This document shows positions 35,907-44,631 of a stretch of 64,000 bases of DNA, in pieces. The notes below the pieces were generated by a model. The model had not been told where the DNA came from. It saw only the letters and a program-made list of their open reading frames with translations, and did not search any database. The translations under genes and the position numbers were made by a program. This stretch comes from Microbacterium luteum (lineage in GTDB: Bacteria > Actinomycetota > Actinomycetes > Actinomycetales > Microbacteriaceae). Positions within the stretch are counted from its first letter, which is position 1. Every line of letters starts with the position of its first letter. Location of the stretch: positions 2,976,001 to 3,040,000 of the forward strand of contig NZ_CP063814.1 of assembly GCF_015277875.1 (NCBI RefSeq), read 5' to 3'.

Positions 35907-37172
35907 ATGCTCGAACGATGGATCCCCCTGCTCACCGACTACATCCACGCCCACGCCTCGGAGATGACACGAGAACCGGGGGGCGTGCTTCAGCACCCGT
36001 ACATCGTTCCCTCGAGCCCGCACTCGCCCCTGTACTCCGATGCGCTGTGGGACTGGGATTCCTGGACGATCAGCATCGCCCTCGGGCAGGTCGAGGTCGA
36101 CACCGATCGCGTCGGGCACTACTTCGAGTACGAACGCGGCGCCATCGTGAACTTCCTCGAGCACAGCGACGAAGACGGCGTGATGCCGATCCAGCTGAGC
36201 CCGAAAGGGTCGCTGACCCACGGCGACGCGGGCCGGGAGGGCGGATTCCGGCAGAACATGCACAAGCCGGTGCTCGCTCAGCACGCGGCGATGCTGTCGC
36301 AGCGCACGGGCTCGGCGGAGTGGGCGCGGCCGCATCTGTCCGCCATCACCCGCTTCCTGGAACGGTACGTCGAGAGCCACGTGCACACCGAGACGGGATT
36401 GGCCTACTGGCAGACCGACTTCGCCGTCGGCGTCGACAACGACCCCTCGGTGTACTACCGGCCCGACGCGAGCACCGCGGCGGTCTACCTCAACGCCCTG
36501 CTGTACCGGGAGTTCCTCGCCTTCGGTTACCTGCTCGAGCAGACCGGTGACCTCGACTCCGCGAACCGTTGGCGTGGCCGTGCGAGCGACCTCGCGGACG
36601 CCCTGCACCGCCACGCCTGGGATGAGCGCGACGGCACGTTCTACAGCGTCGATCTCACCCTTCGGCCGATCGACGCCGACGACTGGCTCCATCGCGGAGC
36701 TCCGCGGCACTGGTCTTCCCTTCCGCTGCGAATCGACAACTGGTCGAGTTTCCTGCCGATGTGGGCGGGCATCGCCACCGCCGAACAGGCCGCCCGCATG
36801 GTCGAGCGCTACCGCGACGACCGCACCTTCCGCGCCCCCTACGGCATCCGCACGCTCTCGCGGTTGGAGAAGATGTACGACCTGCGCGCCTCGAACAACC
36901 CCTCCAACTGGCTGGGCCCCGTATGGGGCATCAGCAACTACCTCACCTTCCGCGGCCTCGTGCGGTACCGCTACCTCGACGACGCCCGCGAGCTCGCGGA
37001 GAAGACGGTGCGCCTGTTCGGCCAGGATCTTGACGCCAACGGATCACTCCACGAGTACTACAACCCCGATAACGGCGACCCGATCATCACGCACGGATTC
37101 CAGAACTGGAACTTCCTCGTCCTCAACATGATCGCTTTCCTCGAGGGCCGTCGCGCCGTCGCAGAGTTCTGA
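35907..37172 (+). CDS. GH63/trehalase-like (alpha/alpha)6-barrel glycoside hydrolase
   Basis: A 421-residue protein without a signal peptide. Motifs LYSDALWDWDSWTISIALGQ, GREGGFRQNMHKPVLAQHAAML, RIDNWSSFLPMWAGIAT, SNNPSNWLGPVWGISNYLTFRGL and GSLHEYYNPDNGDPIITHGFQNWNFLVLNMIAF follow the pattern of GH63 and GH37-type inverting glycosidases, with candidate catalytic acids in DWDSW and LHEYYNP. GGAGAG 6 nt before the ATG at 35907 supports that start over the GTG at 35871. The substrate, perhaps a glucoside or mannoside, is unknown. It sits just upstream of the CUT1 sugar ABC operon. Confidence 0.8.
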   Translation: MLERWIPLLTDYIHAHASEMTREPGGVLQHPYIVPSSPHSPLYSDALWDWDSWTISIALGQVEVDTDRVGHYFEYERGAIVNFLEHSDEDGVMPIQLSPKGSLTHGDAGREGGFRQNMHKPVLAQHAAMLSQRTGSAEWARPHLSAITRFLERYVESHVHTETGLAYWQTDFAVGVDNDPSVYYRPDASTAAVYLNALLYREFLAFGYLLEQTGDLDSANRWRGRASDLADALHRHAWDERDGTFYSVDLTLRPIDADDWLHRGAPRHWSSLPLRIDNWSSFLPMWAGIATAEQAARMVERYRDDRTFRAPYGIRTLSRLEKMYDLRASNNPSNWLGPVWGISNYLTFRGLVRYRYLDDARELAEKTVRLFGQDLDANGSLHEYYNPDNGDPIITHGFQNWNFLVLNMIAFLEGRRAVAEF

Positions 37173-37195
37173 GCGCAGCGCGGCATGCGAACATA

Positions 37196-37209
37196 TTGTG
37201 ACGTTTCAG
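37196..37209. promoter_or_regulatory. LacI-type operator (upstream site)
   Basis: TTGTGACGTTTCAG; its reverse complement CTGAAACGTCACAA shares 13 of 14 bases with the site at 43508. It lies about 66 bp upstream of a second site at 37262, a spacing compatible with looping between two operators around the promoter of the sugar ABC operon. Confidence 0.6.
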
Positions 37210-37227
37210 TAACACGGCCCCGCGACG

Positions 37228-37275
37228 TTGACAGCCCGCCGAACAGTGACCTAGCATCATATTGAAACGTCTCAA
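37228..37275 (+). promoter_or_regulatory. Sugar ABC operon promoter with overlapping LacI-type operator
   Basis: A -35-like TTGACA (37228-37233) and -10-like TAGCAT (37252-37257) are 18 bp apart. The operator TTGAAACGTCTCAA (37262-37275) covers the expected transcription start, a classic repressor position. AAGGAGG follows at 37293-37299 before the GTG start. Confidence 0.65.
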
Positions 37276-37303
37276 AGACGATGTCACCTTTCAAGGAGGA
37301 AAC

Positions 37304-38626
37304 GTGTCCACAGCAACGCGCCGGGGTACCCGAACCCCGCTGAGAAGCCTCGCTGCCGTCGCCGGCGTCAGTGCCCTCATCCTCACCGGCTGCGCGGCCG
37401 GTGACAACGGCGGAGGGGAAGCGAGCAACCCCGAAACGCTCGAGTTCCTGAAGAACGCCGAGAACACCACCACCGAGCCGGTGCTGCAGGCCCTCGCCGA
37501 CGGCGGCGTGTGCGCCGACGCCAACGAGGCCGCCCCGCTCGAGATCAACTCCATCCCCCAGGCCGAGCTCGACGCCCAGGTGCAGCTGCTCGCCACCCAG
37601 GACAGCCTGCCGCCGATGTTCTCGGCCGGCGGAAACCCCGCGGAGGGTCAGAAGCTCTGGGACGCCGGCTACCTCGTCGACTTCGACGAGGCCCTCACCG
37701 AGCTGGGTGTGCGGGACAAGATCGCCGAGGGAGCGGTCTCGACCATCGAGAAGCTTTACGGCGGGGCCTTCAACTTCCTGCCCTTCCAGTACAACATCGA
37801 GGGCATCTGGTACAACAAGGCCGTCTTCGAAGAGAACGGCTGGGAGATCCCCGAGACCTGGGACGACCTGCTCGCCGTATCCGCCGAAGCGGCTGCCGCC
37901 GGCTACACCCCCCTCGCCGCCTCGGGCGAGCAGGGCTGGCCGCTGACCCGCCTCATCAGCGGGTACATCTTCCGCGATCTCGGCCCCGACGCGATGCAGA
38001 AGGTCGCCGACGGAGACGCCAAGCTCACCGACCCCGAGTACGTCGCCGCCGCCCAGGCCGTCGCCGACCTCGGAGCCGACGGCTACTTCGGCGACAATGT
38101 CGCCTCCCTCGACTACGACGCCGCGACCAACGAGTTCCTCACCGGCAACGCCGCGATGATGTACATGGGCAGCTGGCTGCTGGGCAACATCAACGGCGAG
38201 GGCAACGCGATCGGCGCCGACAACGTCGGATTTTTCCCGTTCCCCACCGTCTCCGGCGGCGCCGGCTCGATCGAGGAGTACCCGTCGAACGTCGGCCTGC
38301 CCGCCACCTTCAACGCCTCCACCTACTCGGCTGACAACAGCGTCGGCGCGTGGCTCGAATGCATCGCCTCCGGCTACGGCGACGAGGCCCTCAAGCAGGG
38401 CCAGATCACCGGCTTCATCGCCGATGAAGAGGTCGAGCTGCCCGCCATCTCGCAGGAGATCGCCGACACCATCTCCACCGCGACCGACAGCGTGCTGTGG
38501 TTCGAGGCACTGTTCAACGCCAAGGCATCGAACGTCTCGTCGACCAACGCGGCGCTGCTGGTGACCGGCCAGCTCTCGGCGGACGAGTTCATGAACCTCG
38601 TCCAGACGGCTCTCGACGAGGGCTGA
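37304..38626 (+). CDS. CUT1 sugar ABC transporter binding lipoprotein (SBP family 1)
   Basis: A 440-residue binding protein starting at GTG 37304 behind a strong AAGGAGG. The signal peptide ends in ALILTGC (Cys30) with a Gly-rich linker. Domain features include QDSLPPMFSAGG, FQYNIEGIWYNKAVFEENGWEIPETWDDLLAVSAEAAAAGYTPLA, GNAAMMYMGSWLLGNI and PSNVGLPATF, typical of carbohydrate-uptake family-1 binding proteins. A longer frame from 37262 was rejected because it crosses the operator. Likely ligand: a mono- or oligosaccharide from plant glycans. Confidence 0.92.
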   Translation: MSTATRRGTRTPLRSLAAVAGVSALILTGCAAGDNGGGEASNPETLEFLKNAENTTTEPVLQALADGGVCADANEAAPLEINSIPQAELDAQVQLLATQDSLPPMFSAGGNPAEGQKLWDAGYLVDFDEALTELGVRDKIAEGAVSTIEKLYGGAFNFLPFQYNIEGIWYNKAVFEENGWEIPETWDDLLAVSAEAAAAGYTPLAASGEQGWPLTRLISGYIFRDLGPDAMQKVADGDAKLTDPEYVAAAQAVADLGADGYFGDNVASLDYDAATNEFLTGNAAMMYMGSWLLGNINGEGNAIGADNVGFFPFPTVSGGAGSIEEYPSNVGLPATFNASTYSADNSVGAWLECIASGYGDEALKQGQITGFIADEEVELPAISQEIADTISTATDSVLWFEALFNAKASNVSSTNAALLVTGQLSADEFMNLVQTALDEG

Positions 38627-38633
38627 TCACCGC

Positions 38634-38671
38634 CCTCCCGGTGCGCCCGACATTCCGGACGCACCGGGAGG
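38634..38671 (+). terminator. Hairpin after the sugar-binding-protein gene
   Basis: CCTCCCGGTGCG (38634-38645) and CGCACCGGGAGG (38660-38671) form a perfect 12-bp stem, with a small inner CCG/CGG extension. It lies 8 bp after the binding-protein stop and before the permeases, so it probably protects the upstream mRNA or attenuates downstream transcription. Confidence 0.65.
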
Positions 38672-38713
38672 CTTCCCCCCGTCGGCCCGTCGTTCCGGCA
38701 GGATCCGTCACAG

Positions 38714-38731
38714 CCCCCCCCCCCCCCCCCC
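38714..38731. repeat. 18-base poly-C homopolymer tract
   Basis: Eighteen consecutive C residues lie 22 bp upstream of the first permease start, within the gap between binding protein and permeases. It is far longer than any other homopolymer in the window. It could vary in length by slippage, or its length could be an assembly error. Confidence 0.9.
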
Positions 38732-38752
38732 GAACACGAAAGGCCGTACGAG

Positions 38753-39634
38753 ATGAAGTCCGTCCTCGGCGACCGCAGAGCCATCCTGCTTCTGCTCACC
38801 CCGGCACTGGTGGTGTACACCCTCATCATCGTCGTTCCGGTCTTCTGGTCGTTCGGCCTCACCTTCTTCACCGGCGGCATCCTCGAAGGCTTCAGCTTCA
38901 CGGGGCTGTCGAACTTCGAAAGACTCTTCCGCGACCCGTACGTGCTGGACGCCCTGTGGTTCACCCTCAAGTACGCGTTCCTCGTCACCGCCCTGCAGGT
39001 GGTGGTCGGATACGGACTCGCGCTGCTGTATCACTTCGTCCTCAAGAAGTCGTCGGTGGTGGTTCGCACGCTCGTCTTCTTCCCGGTCGTGCTGCCCACC
39101 GTCGCCATCGCGATCCTCTACCAGAAGCTCTTCCAGTCGGCTCCGTCCGACGGCCTCGTCAATGAGCTGCTCGTGAACGTCGGACTCTCCGGCATCGACT
39201 GGCTGGGCGCCGGCGACACGGCATTCGTCGTGATCGTCATCATGGACGTCTGGCGTTCGGTCGGCTTCTACGGCGTGCTCATCTTCTCGGGCCTGCTCGA
39301 CATCCCCGACGACATCATCGAATCCGCGCGCATCGACGGAGCCAAGACCTGGAGCCTGCTGCGCAACATCGTGCTGCCCATGTCGCTGCCCATTCTGTTC
39401 GCGTCGTTCATCTTCTCCATCAACGGCACGATCAAGGTCTTCGACTCCGTCTTCGCCCTCACCGGCGGAGGCCCGGGCAATTCGACGACCCCGCTCACGC
39501 TGTACATGTACCGCACCGCGTTCCAGTTCAGCGACTTCGGATACGGCTCCACGATCGCACTCCTGCTGACGATCATGTGCCTCATCCTGACCCTGGCCAT
39601 CTTCCGCTCGTCGCGCCGCGACAACACGGTCTGA
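38753..39634 (+). CDS. CUT1 sugar ABC transporter permease (MalF/UgpA-like)
   Basis: A 293-residue permease with about six helices: LLLTPALVVYTLIIVVPVFWSFGLTFF at the start and the EAA loop ESARIDGAKTWSLLRNIVLPMSLPILFASF. It pairs with the next permease. No ATP-binding gene is in the operon, so a shared MsiK-type ATPase elsewhere is expected. The ATG at 38753 has only a weak upstream GAAAGG and follows the poly-C tract. Confidence 0.92.
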   Translation: MKSVLGDRRAILLLLTPALVVYTLIIVVPVFWSFGLTFFTGGILEGFSFTGLSNFERLFRDPYVLDALWFTLKYAFLVTALQVVVGYGLALLYHFVLKKSSVVVRTLVFFPVVLPTVAIAILYQKLFQSAPSDGLVNELLVNVGLSGIDWLGAGDTAFVVIVIMDVWRSVGFYGVLIFSGLLDIPDDIIESARIDGAKTWSLLRNIVLPMSLPILFASFIFSINGTIKVFDSVFALTGGGPGNSTTPLTLYMYRTAFQFSDFGYGSTIALLLTIMCLILTLAIFRSSRRDNTV

Positions 39635-39648
39635 AAGGAGCACCGACG

Positions 39649-40560
39649 ATGACGACACTCGACGCCCAGACGACCGCGGTGCCCACACCCCGCGCGTTCC
39701 AGCCCCACCGGCGCACGCCCGCCGAACGCGTCCGCCACGTGCTCCGACGACTGCCCGCCTGGTTGACGATCGCCTTCCTCGTGGTGGTGACCGCCTATCC
39801 GCTGCTGTGGATGGTCATCAACTCGTTCAAGTCGAACGCCGACTTCCTCAACAACCCCTCCTACACGTTCCCCGAGGTGTGGGAATGGTCGAACTACATC
39901 ACCGCATGGGAGACGGGCAACCTGTCCACCACGATCACCAACTCGGTGATCGTCACGCTGCCCTCACTCGCCCTCATCGTGCTGCTCGGCACGGCGGCGG
40001 GCTTCGCGCTCGAGGTGCTCGTGTTCAAGGGCCGCGGCGGCATCCTGCTGCTGTTCCTGGCGGGCATCATGATCCCGCTGCAGATGATCGTGCTGCCGCT
40101 GTTCAACATGTTCTACGCCCTCGGCGTGAACAACTCCTACCTGCCGATGATCCTCATCTACACCGCCAGCGGGCTGCCGCTGACGGTGTTCATGATGGCG
40201 ACGTTCTTCCGTGCGATCCCGCGCGAGATCTTCGAGGCGGCCACCATCGACGGCGCGTCGATGATCCGCGCATTCTTCTCGATCGGCTTCCCGATGATGC
40301 GCAACGCCGTGGTCACCGTCGCGATCGTGCAGTTCTTCCTCATCTGGAACGACCTGCTCATCGCCCTGATCTTCGGCGGCAAGAAGAGCCTGAACACGAT
40401 CCAGGTCGGTCTGTTGAACTTCTCCGGCGAGTACGGCGCGATCAACTACGGTCCGCTGTTCGCCGCGATCTGCATCACGACCTTCGGCATCCTCGTGCTC
40501 TACCTCTTCCTGAATCAGCGGATCATGAAGGGGCTCGCAGCCGGCGCGGTGAAGGGCTGA
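39649..40560 (+). CDS. CUT1 sugar ABC transporter permease (MalG/UgpE-like)
   Basis: A 303-residue permease. A soluble N-terminus of ~45 residues precedes six helices; the EAA loop is EAATIDGASMIRAFFSIGFPMMRNAVVTV, and the end NQRIMKGLAAGAVKG is the standard MalG-type C-terminus. AAAGGAG precedes the ATG. Last gene of the ABC operon, nearly abutting the convergent LacI gene (22 bp). Confidence 0.93.
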   Translation: MTTLDAQTTAVPTPRAFQPHRRTPAERVRHVLRRLPAWLTIAFLVVVTAYPLLWMVINSFKSNADFLNNPSYTFPEVWEWSNYITAWETGNLSTTITNSVIVTLPSLALIVLLGTAAGFALEVLVFKGRGGILLLFLAGIMIPLQMIVLPLFNMFYALGVNNSYLPMILIYTASGLPLTVFMMATFFRAIPREIFEAATIDGASMIRAFFSIGFPMMRNAVVTVAIVQFFLIWNDLLIALIFGGKKSLNTIQVGLLNFSGEYGAINYGPLFAAICITTFGILVLYLFLNQRIMKGLAAGAVKG

Positions 40561-40582
40561 CCCGACCGCTCGTCTCGACGGA

Positions 40583-41587
40583 TCAGGGGGCCGAGCTCGC
40601 ACGGACGACGAGTTCGGGCCGGTAGCGGATGATCCGCTCCCCGTCGGCAGCGCCCTCGATCTCGCGCAGGAGGAGTTCGACGGCGGTACGCCCGATGGCC
40701 GACGCCGGTTGACGGATCGAACTCAGCGGCACGACGGTGGCCGACGCGAAGTCGATGTCGTCGTATCCGATGAGGGCGATGTCGCCCGGTACGCGGATGT
40801 CCGACATCAGGGCGAAGGCCTGAAGGAGTCCGACCGCGAGCAGGTCGTTGGCGGCGAAGACGGCGTCCGGCCGGTCGCCCGCGGCCATCGCCACGATGCG
40901 CTCACCGGCCGCACGACCCTGAAGCACGGTGAGGGCTGCGACCTCCACCGTCTCGAGCGTCGCCTCCGGCACCTCGCGCACCGCTCGGCGGGCACCCTCG
41001 AGCCGGTCTGCGACCTGGCGGATCGAGGGCGATCCACCGACGAAGACGACACGTCGGCGACCCTGTGCGAGAAGGTGCGCGACGGCGAGATAGCCACCTT
41101 CGACGTCGTCGACCGCGACGGACGCGAGACCCGATCCGGGTGCGTCGTGGTCCACGAGCACGACGGGGATGCCCGCGGTGCGCAGTCTCTCGAGCTTCGG
41201 GATGTCGTCGCCGGCCGGGGTGATCAGAACCCCGTTCACCCGCTGCTCGCGGAAGAGGTCGAGGTAGGCGTCCTCGCGTGCGGGCGCCTCGTCGGTGTTG
41301 CCCAGCAGCACGACCATGCCCGCCTCTCCGGCACGATCCTCGGCGCCGCGGGCGACGTCGGCGAAGAACGGGTTCGCGGCGTCGAGCACGACGAGGCCGA
41401 TGCTGCGGCTGCGGCCGGCGCGCAGCTGCCGCGCGGCGTCGTTGCGCACGAAGCCGAGCTCGTCGATCGCCGCCGTCACGCGCCTGACGGTGCTCTCGGC
41501 CACCTTCTCCGGGCGATTCAGCACATTCGACACGGTGCCCACCGACACCCCCGCAGCTGCGGCGACTTCCTTGATGCTGACGCTCAT
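40583..41587 (-). CDS. LacI-family transcriptional regulator (second of a tandem pair)
   Basis: A 334-residue regulator. HTH and hinge read SIKEVAAAAGVSVGTVSNVLNRPEKVAESTVRRVTAAIDELGFVRNDAARQLRAGRS, followed by a periplasmic-binding-protein-like sensor (LGNTDEAPAREDAYLDLFREQRVNGVLITPA, VAFVGG-type VVFVGGSPS, DAVFAANDLLAVGLLQ, IALIGYDDIDFA, LSSIRQPASAIGRTAVELLL). The ATG overlaps the stop of the upstream LacI gene by ATGA. It is convergent with the sugar ABC operon and is a candidate for binding the TTGAAACGT-type sites. Confidence 0.94.
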   Translation of the reverse strand: MSVSIKEVAAAAGVSVGTVSNVLNRPEKVAESTVRRVTAAIDELGFVRNDAARQLRAGRSRSIGLVVLDAANPFFADVARGAEDRAGEAGMVVLLGNTDEAPAREDAYLDLFREQRVNGVLITPAGDDIPKLERLRTAGIPVVLVDHDAPGSGLASVAVDDVEGGYLAVAHLLAQGRRRVVFVGGSPSIRQVADRLEGARRAVREVPEATLETVEVAALTVLQGRAAGERIVAMAAGDRPDAVFAANDLLAVGLLQAFALMSDIRVPGDIALIGYDDIDFASATVVPLSSIRQPASAIGRTAVELLLREIEGAADGERIIRYRPELVVRASSAP

Positions 41588-42603
41588 GGCCTCACGAATC
41601 CCGCGCTGCTGGTACGCACGACGAGGTCGGGGGCGAAGACCTTGTGCGGGTCAGGGACGGGCTTGCCGCCCCGGGCGATCGCGTCGAACAGCAGATCGAC
41701 GATGGCTTCGCCGAACCCCTCGTGCCGACCGCGAATGCTGCTCAGCGGGATGAGCGACGCCTCACCGAACTGGGTGTCGTCGAACCCGACCAGGGCGAGC
41801 TCCCGCGGCACGTCGACGCCCGCGGCCGACAGCTCGTGGAGGATGCCCAGGCCCAGCAGATCGTTGGCGGCGAAGACGCCGTGCGGACGTTCGGCGGGCG
41901 GCCGTGCGGCGATCATCCTGCCGACCTCGCGACCACCGGGAATCGTGCGATCGGGCATGTCGATCACCTCGAGCGAGACGGCCGCGGTGCGGGCGGCGCT
42001 GCTGGCGCCGGCGATGCGGTCGGCGATCTGCGGCACGGTCAGGGGGCCCCCGACGAAGGCGATGCGACGACACCCGATGTCGATGAGGTGCTGCAGCGCC
42101 TGGTGACCGCCGGACACGTCGTCGATCGACACCGACGGCTGGGTGGCGAACCGGGCCCGCTGGCCCACGAGCACGGACGGCGTGCCGCGTTCGCGCACCT
42201 GCGCGAGCCGCTCCTCGATCGGCTGATGGGAGGCGACGATCAGCCCTCGCACCTGGTGCTGTTCGAAGACGTGGAGGTAGGCGTCCTCACGCTCCCGGCT
42301 GCGGTGGGAGTTCGCGATGAGCACCGAGACGCCGCGCGCGTCTGCGTGCATCTCGACGCCCTCCGCGATCTCGGCGAAGTGCGGATTGCTGACGTCGGGC
42401 ACCATGTAGCCGAGCAGCGTGCTCACCCCGAGACGAAGCTGGCGACCGGCGATACTCGGCACGAATCCCAGAGAGTCGATCGCCGCGCGGATGCGCGCGG
42501 ACTTCTCCGGCGAGACCCGCTCGGGGTGGTTCAGGTAGTTCGAGACGGTGCCGATCGCCACATCGGCAGCGACCGCGACGTCGCGGATGCCCGGTCGTGA
42601 CAT
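41584..42603 (-). CDS. LacI-family transcriptional regulator (first of a tandem pair)
   Basis: A 339-residue paralogue of its neighbour. HTH and hinge read GIRDVAVAADVAIGTVSNYLNHPERVSPEKSARIRAAIDSLGFVPSIAGRQLRLGVS; the sensor domain includes YMVPDVSNPHFAEIAEGVEMHADARGVSVLIANSHRSREREDAYLHVFEQHQVRGLIVAS and HGVFAANDLLGLGILHELSAAGVDVPRELALVGFDD. GAGGGGAG before the ATG at 42603 supports that start over the one at 42633. Two similar repressors in one message could form heteromers or sense two sugars. Confidence 0.94.
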   Translation of the reverse strand: MSRPGIRDVAVAADVAIGTVSNYLNHPERVSPEKSARIRAAIDSLGFVPSIAGRQLRLGVSTLLGYMVPDVSNPHFAEIAEGVEMHADARGVSVLIANSHRSREREDAYLHVFEQHQVRGLIVASHQPIEERLAQVRERGTPSVLVGQRARFATQPSVSIDDVSGGHQALQHLIDIGCRRIAFVGGPLTVPQIADRIAGASSAARTAAVSLEVIDMPDRTIPGGREVGRMIAARPPAERPHGVFAANDLLGLGILHELSAAGVDVPRELALVGFDDTQFGEASLIPLSSIRGRHEGFGEAIVDLLFDAIARGGKPVPDPHKVFAPDLVVRTSSAGFVRP

Positions 42604-42645
42604 GCGCTCCCCTCGCGACGTAGGCCGTGGCACGACAGTAGCCGA

Positions 42646-43476
42646 TCAGCGCCAGTCGTGACGCGCGGCGAAGCCGAGCCGGTCGCGGATCTTCCTCGTC
42701 GACATGAGGGATTCGTGCTCCCCCAGGTCATCGGCGACCGGCGTGCCGGGGAACCACCGTGCGGCGAGCTCGCGTGAGGGCATGGCGCAGCCCGATTCCG
42801 GGGCCGCGACGTTGTAGACCTCGAACCCCGGTCGGGCGTCGGCGAGAGCGAGGGCGACCGCTTCGGCACCGTCGCGCGCATCGATCCAGGACCCGAGGAG
42901 GTCGCGGCGGTAATCGGGCTCGCCCGCGCGGTCGAAGGTGTCGTACTCGTCGGCGGCGACGACGTTCGTGAACCGCAGCGCCGTGATGGAGGTCCCCGGC
43001 GCCCACCCGACGATCTGTGCGGCAATCGCCTCCTCGGCGACCTTGCCCAGCCCATAGGTGTTGTGCGCGCGGGTGAAGGTCTCGTCCACGGGGAGCGCCG
43101 GCGGGGCCTGATCGAAGGGGAATCCCATGGCGGTGATGCTCGACGCGGAGACGATGGTGCGGATCCCCGCGCGGTGGGCGGCGAAGAGCACGTGGAAGCT
43201 CACGGACATGTTGTTGTCGAAGGCGGCCGCGTCGGGCACGAGTCCGTTCACGGGGATCGCCGCCAGGTGCACGATGGCGTCGAGTCCGCCGTGGCGGGCG
43301 GTCACGCCGAGGAAGGCGTCCAGGGTCTGGCCGTAGTCGGTGAAATCCACGCGCGTGAAGCCGACACCCGCCGGCCCTTGCAGGTCGAAGCCGACGACCT
43401 CGTGACCGTCGGAGCGCAGGCGTTCGACGGTGGCCCGCCCGAGCTTTCCGCCGCTTCCGGTAACCCCGATGATCAT
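42646..43476 (-). CDS. NAD-dependent epimerase/dehydratase (extended SDR)
   Basis: A 276-residue protein with cofactor motif GVTGSGGKLGRATVERL, Asp in VVGFDLQ (NAD-type), VHLAAIPV, Ser in VSASSITAMG and YGLGK as the catalytic YxxxK. The length and sequence style match the uronate-dehydrogenase-like or sugar-epimerase group. LMSTRKIRDRLGFAARHDWR at the end is typical of such proteins. Upstream sits a TTGAAACGT-type operator, so it belongs to the same regulon as the ABC system and GH78. The exact sugar substrate is unknown. Confidence 0.85.
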   Translation of the reverse strand: MIIGVTGSGGKLGRATVERLRSDGHEVVGFDLQGPAGVGFTRVDFTDYGQTLDAFLGVTARHGGLDAIVHLAAIPVNGLVPDAAAFDNNMSVSFHVLFAAHRAGIRTIVSASSITAMGFPFDQAPPALPVDETFTRAHNTYGLGKVAEEAIAAQIVGWAPGTSITALRFTNVVAADEYDTFDRAGEPDYRRDLLGSWIDARDGAEAVALALADARPGFEVYNVAAPESGCAMPSRELAARWFPGTPVADDLGEHESLMSTRKIRDRLGFAARHDWR

Positions 43477-43507
43477 CCCGACTCCCTCGTCCCGGCATCG
43501 CCTGCTG

Positions 43508-43521
43508 TTGAAACGTCACAA
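43508..43521. promoter_or_regulatory. LacI-type operator upstream of the epimerase gene
   Basis: TTGAAACGTCACAA sits 32 bp upstream of the epimerase start (minus strand) and 66 bp upstream of the SorC start (plus strand). It shares TTGAAACGT and CAA with the sites at 37262 and 44632. Confidence 0.6.
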
Positions 43522-43586
43522 TTCTAGCGCGCCAGCCCACACCGCAGCGAGCGCGGCTGCGAATAAACTTGCAAGCCGGGAGGATC

Positions 43587-44570
43587 ATGTCGGCGCACTA
43601 CGGCTCGTCGCTCGATGTCCATCTCCGCCAGTTGACCAAGGTGGCGGTGATGTATCACGAGCGCGGCATCCGCCAGGCCCAGATCGCAGAGACCCTCGGG
43701 ATCTCCCAGGCGAAGGTCTCGCGATCGCTCAAGCGTGCCGAGGACCTGGGGATCATCCGCACCATCGTCTCGATCGCCCCGGGACTGCACCCCGACCTCG
43801 AGGCTCGCCTGGAGACGACTTTCGGGCTGGATGAAGCGGTCGTCGTCGATATCGAGGACGCCGACCGCGACGATGCCGCCGCTGTCATGGGCGGAATCGG
43901 CAGCGCCGCAGCCTCCTACCTCGAGGAGACGTTCGCCGCCGGCGAGCGCATCGGGATCTCCTCGTGGAGCCGCACCCTCCTCGCGACGGTGGATCGCATG
44001 CGACCGCTGCGCACCCCGATCGGCGGTCACATCGTGCAACTCCTCGGAGGACGGGGCTCGAGCGAGGCCCAGGCGCAGTCGCACCGCCTGGCGGGAGACC
44101 TGGCGCGCCTGATCGGCGCCGTCCCGTCCTACGTCCAGGCCCCCGGCGTGGTCGCCGATGCGAGCCTGCGCGAACGCCTCTTGGAAGACCCCGGTCTGGC
44201 AGCCGTCACCGCGCAGTGGCGGGAACTGACGACGGCGGTGGTCGGTATCGGAGATGTCCGACCGTCCGCCCTCCTCGCCGACAGCGGGAACGCGTACGGC
44301 CCGGGCGAGCTCGAGGCGCTCCTCGCCGACGGCGCGGTCGGTGACATCTGCCACCGCGTGTTCCGCGCGGACGGCTCGGTCATCCATGGGCCTCTCGACG
44401 AGCGGACGATCTCCATTCCCGCCGAGGAGTTCCGCCGCATCCCTCGCCGCATCGGCGTCGCCGGCGGACCCCACAAGCGTGAACCGATCCGGGGAGCGCT
44501 CGCCGGCGGCTGGGTCACCGTTCTCCTCACCGACGTGCACACCGCACGCGACCTCATCGAGGGCGCTTGA
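43587..44570 (+). CDS. SorC/DeoR-type sugar-binding transcriptional regulator
   Basis: A 327-residue regulator. The N-terminal HTH is LTKVAVMYHERGIRQAQIAETLGISQAKVSRSLKRAEDLGIIRTIVSI, followed by the SorC sugar-phosphate-binding domain (ERIGISSWSRTLLATVDRM, HIVQLLGGRGSSEAQAQSHRLAGDLARLIGA, VVGIGDVRPSALLADSGNAY, GAVGDICHRVFRADGSVI, IGVAGGPHKREPIRGALAGGWVTVLLTDVHTARDLI). GGGAGG precedes the ATG at 43587. It is likely to respond to a phosphorylated sugar and to act on nearby glycan-use genes. Confidence 0.92.
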   Translation: MSAHYGSSLDVHLRQLTKVAVMYHERGIRQAQIAETLGISQAKVSRSLKRAEDLGIIRTIVSIAPGLHPDLEARLETTFGLDEAVVVDIEDADRDDAAAVMGGIGSAAASYLEETFAAGERIGISSWSRTLLATVDRMRPLRTPIGGHIVQLLGGRGSSEAQAQSHRLAGDLARLIGAVPSYVQAPGVVADASLRERLLEDPGLAAVTAQWRELTTAVVGIGDVRPSALLADSGNAYGPGELEALLADGAVGDICHRVFRADGSVIHGPLDERTISIPAEEFRRIPRRIGVAGGPHKREPIRGALAGGWVTVLLTDVHTARDLIEGA

Positions 44571-44631
44571 GCCCGACCGCGTGACGCAGCGACGGCGGGC
44601 TTCGTCGACGCGCGCACTTTCGTCCGTTATA

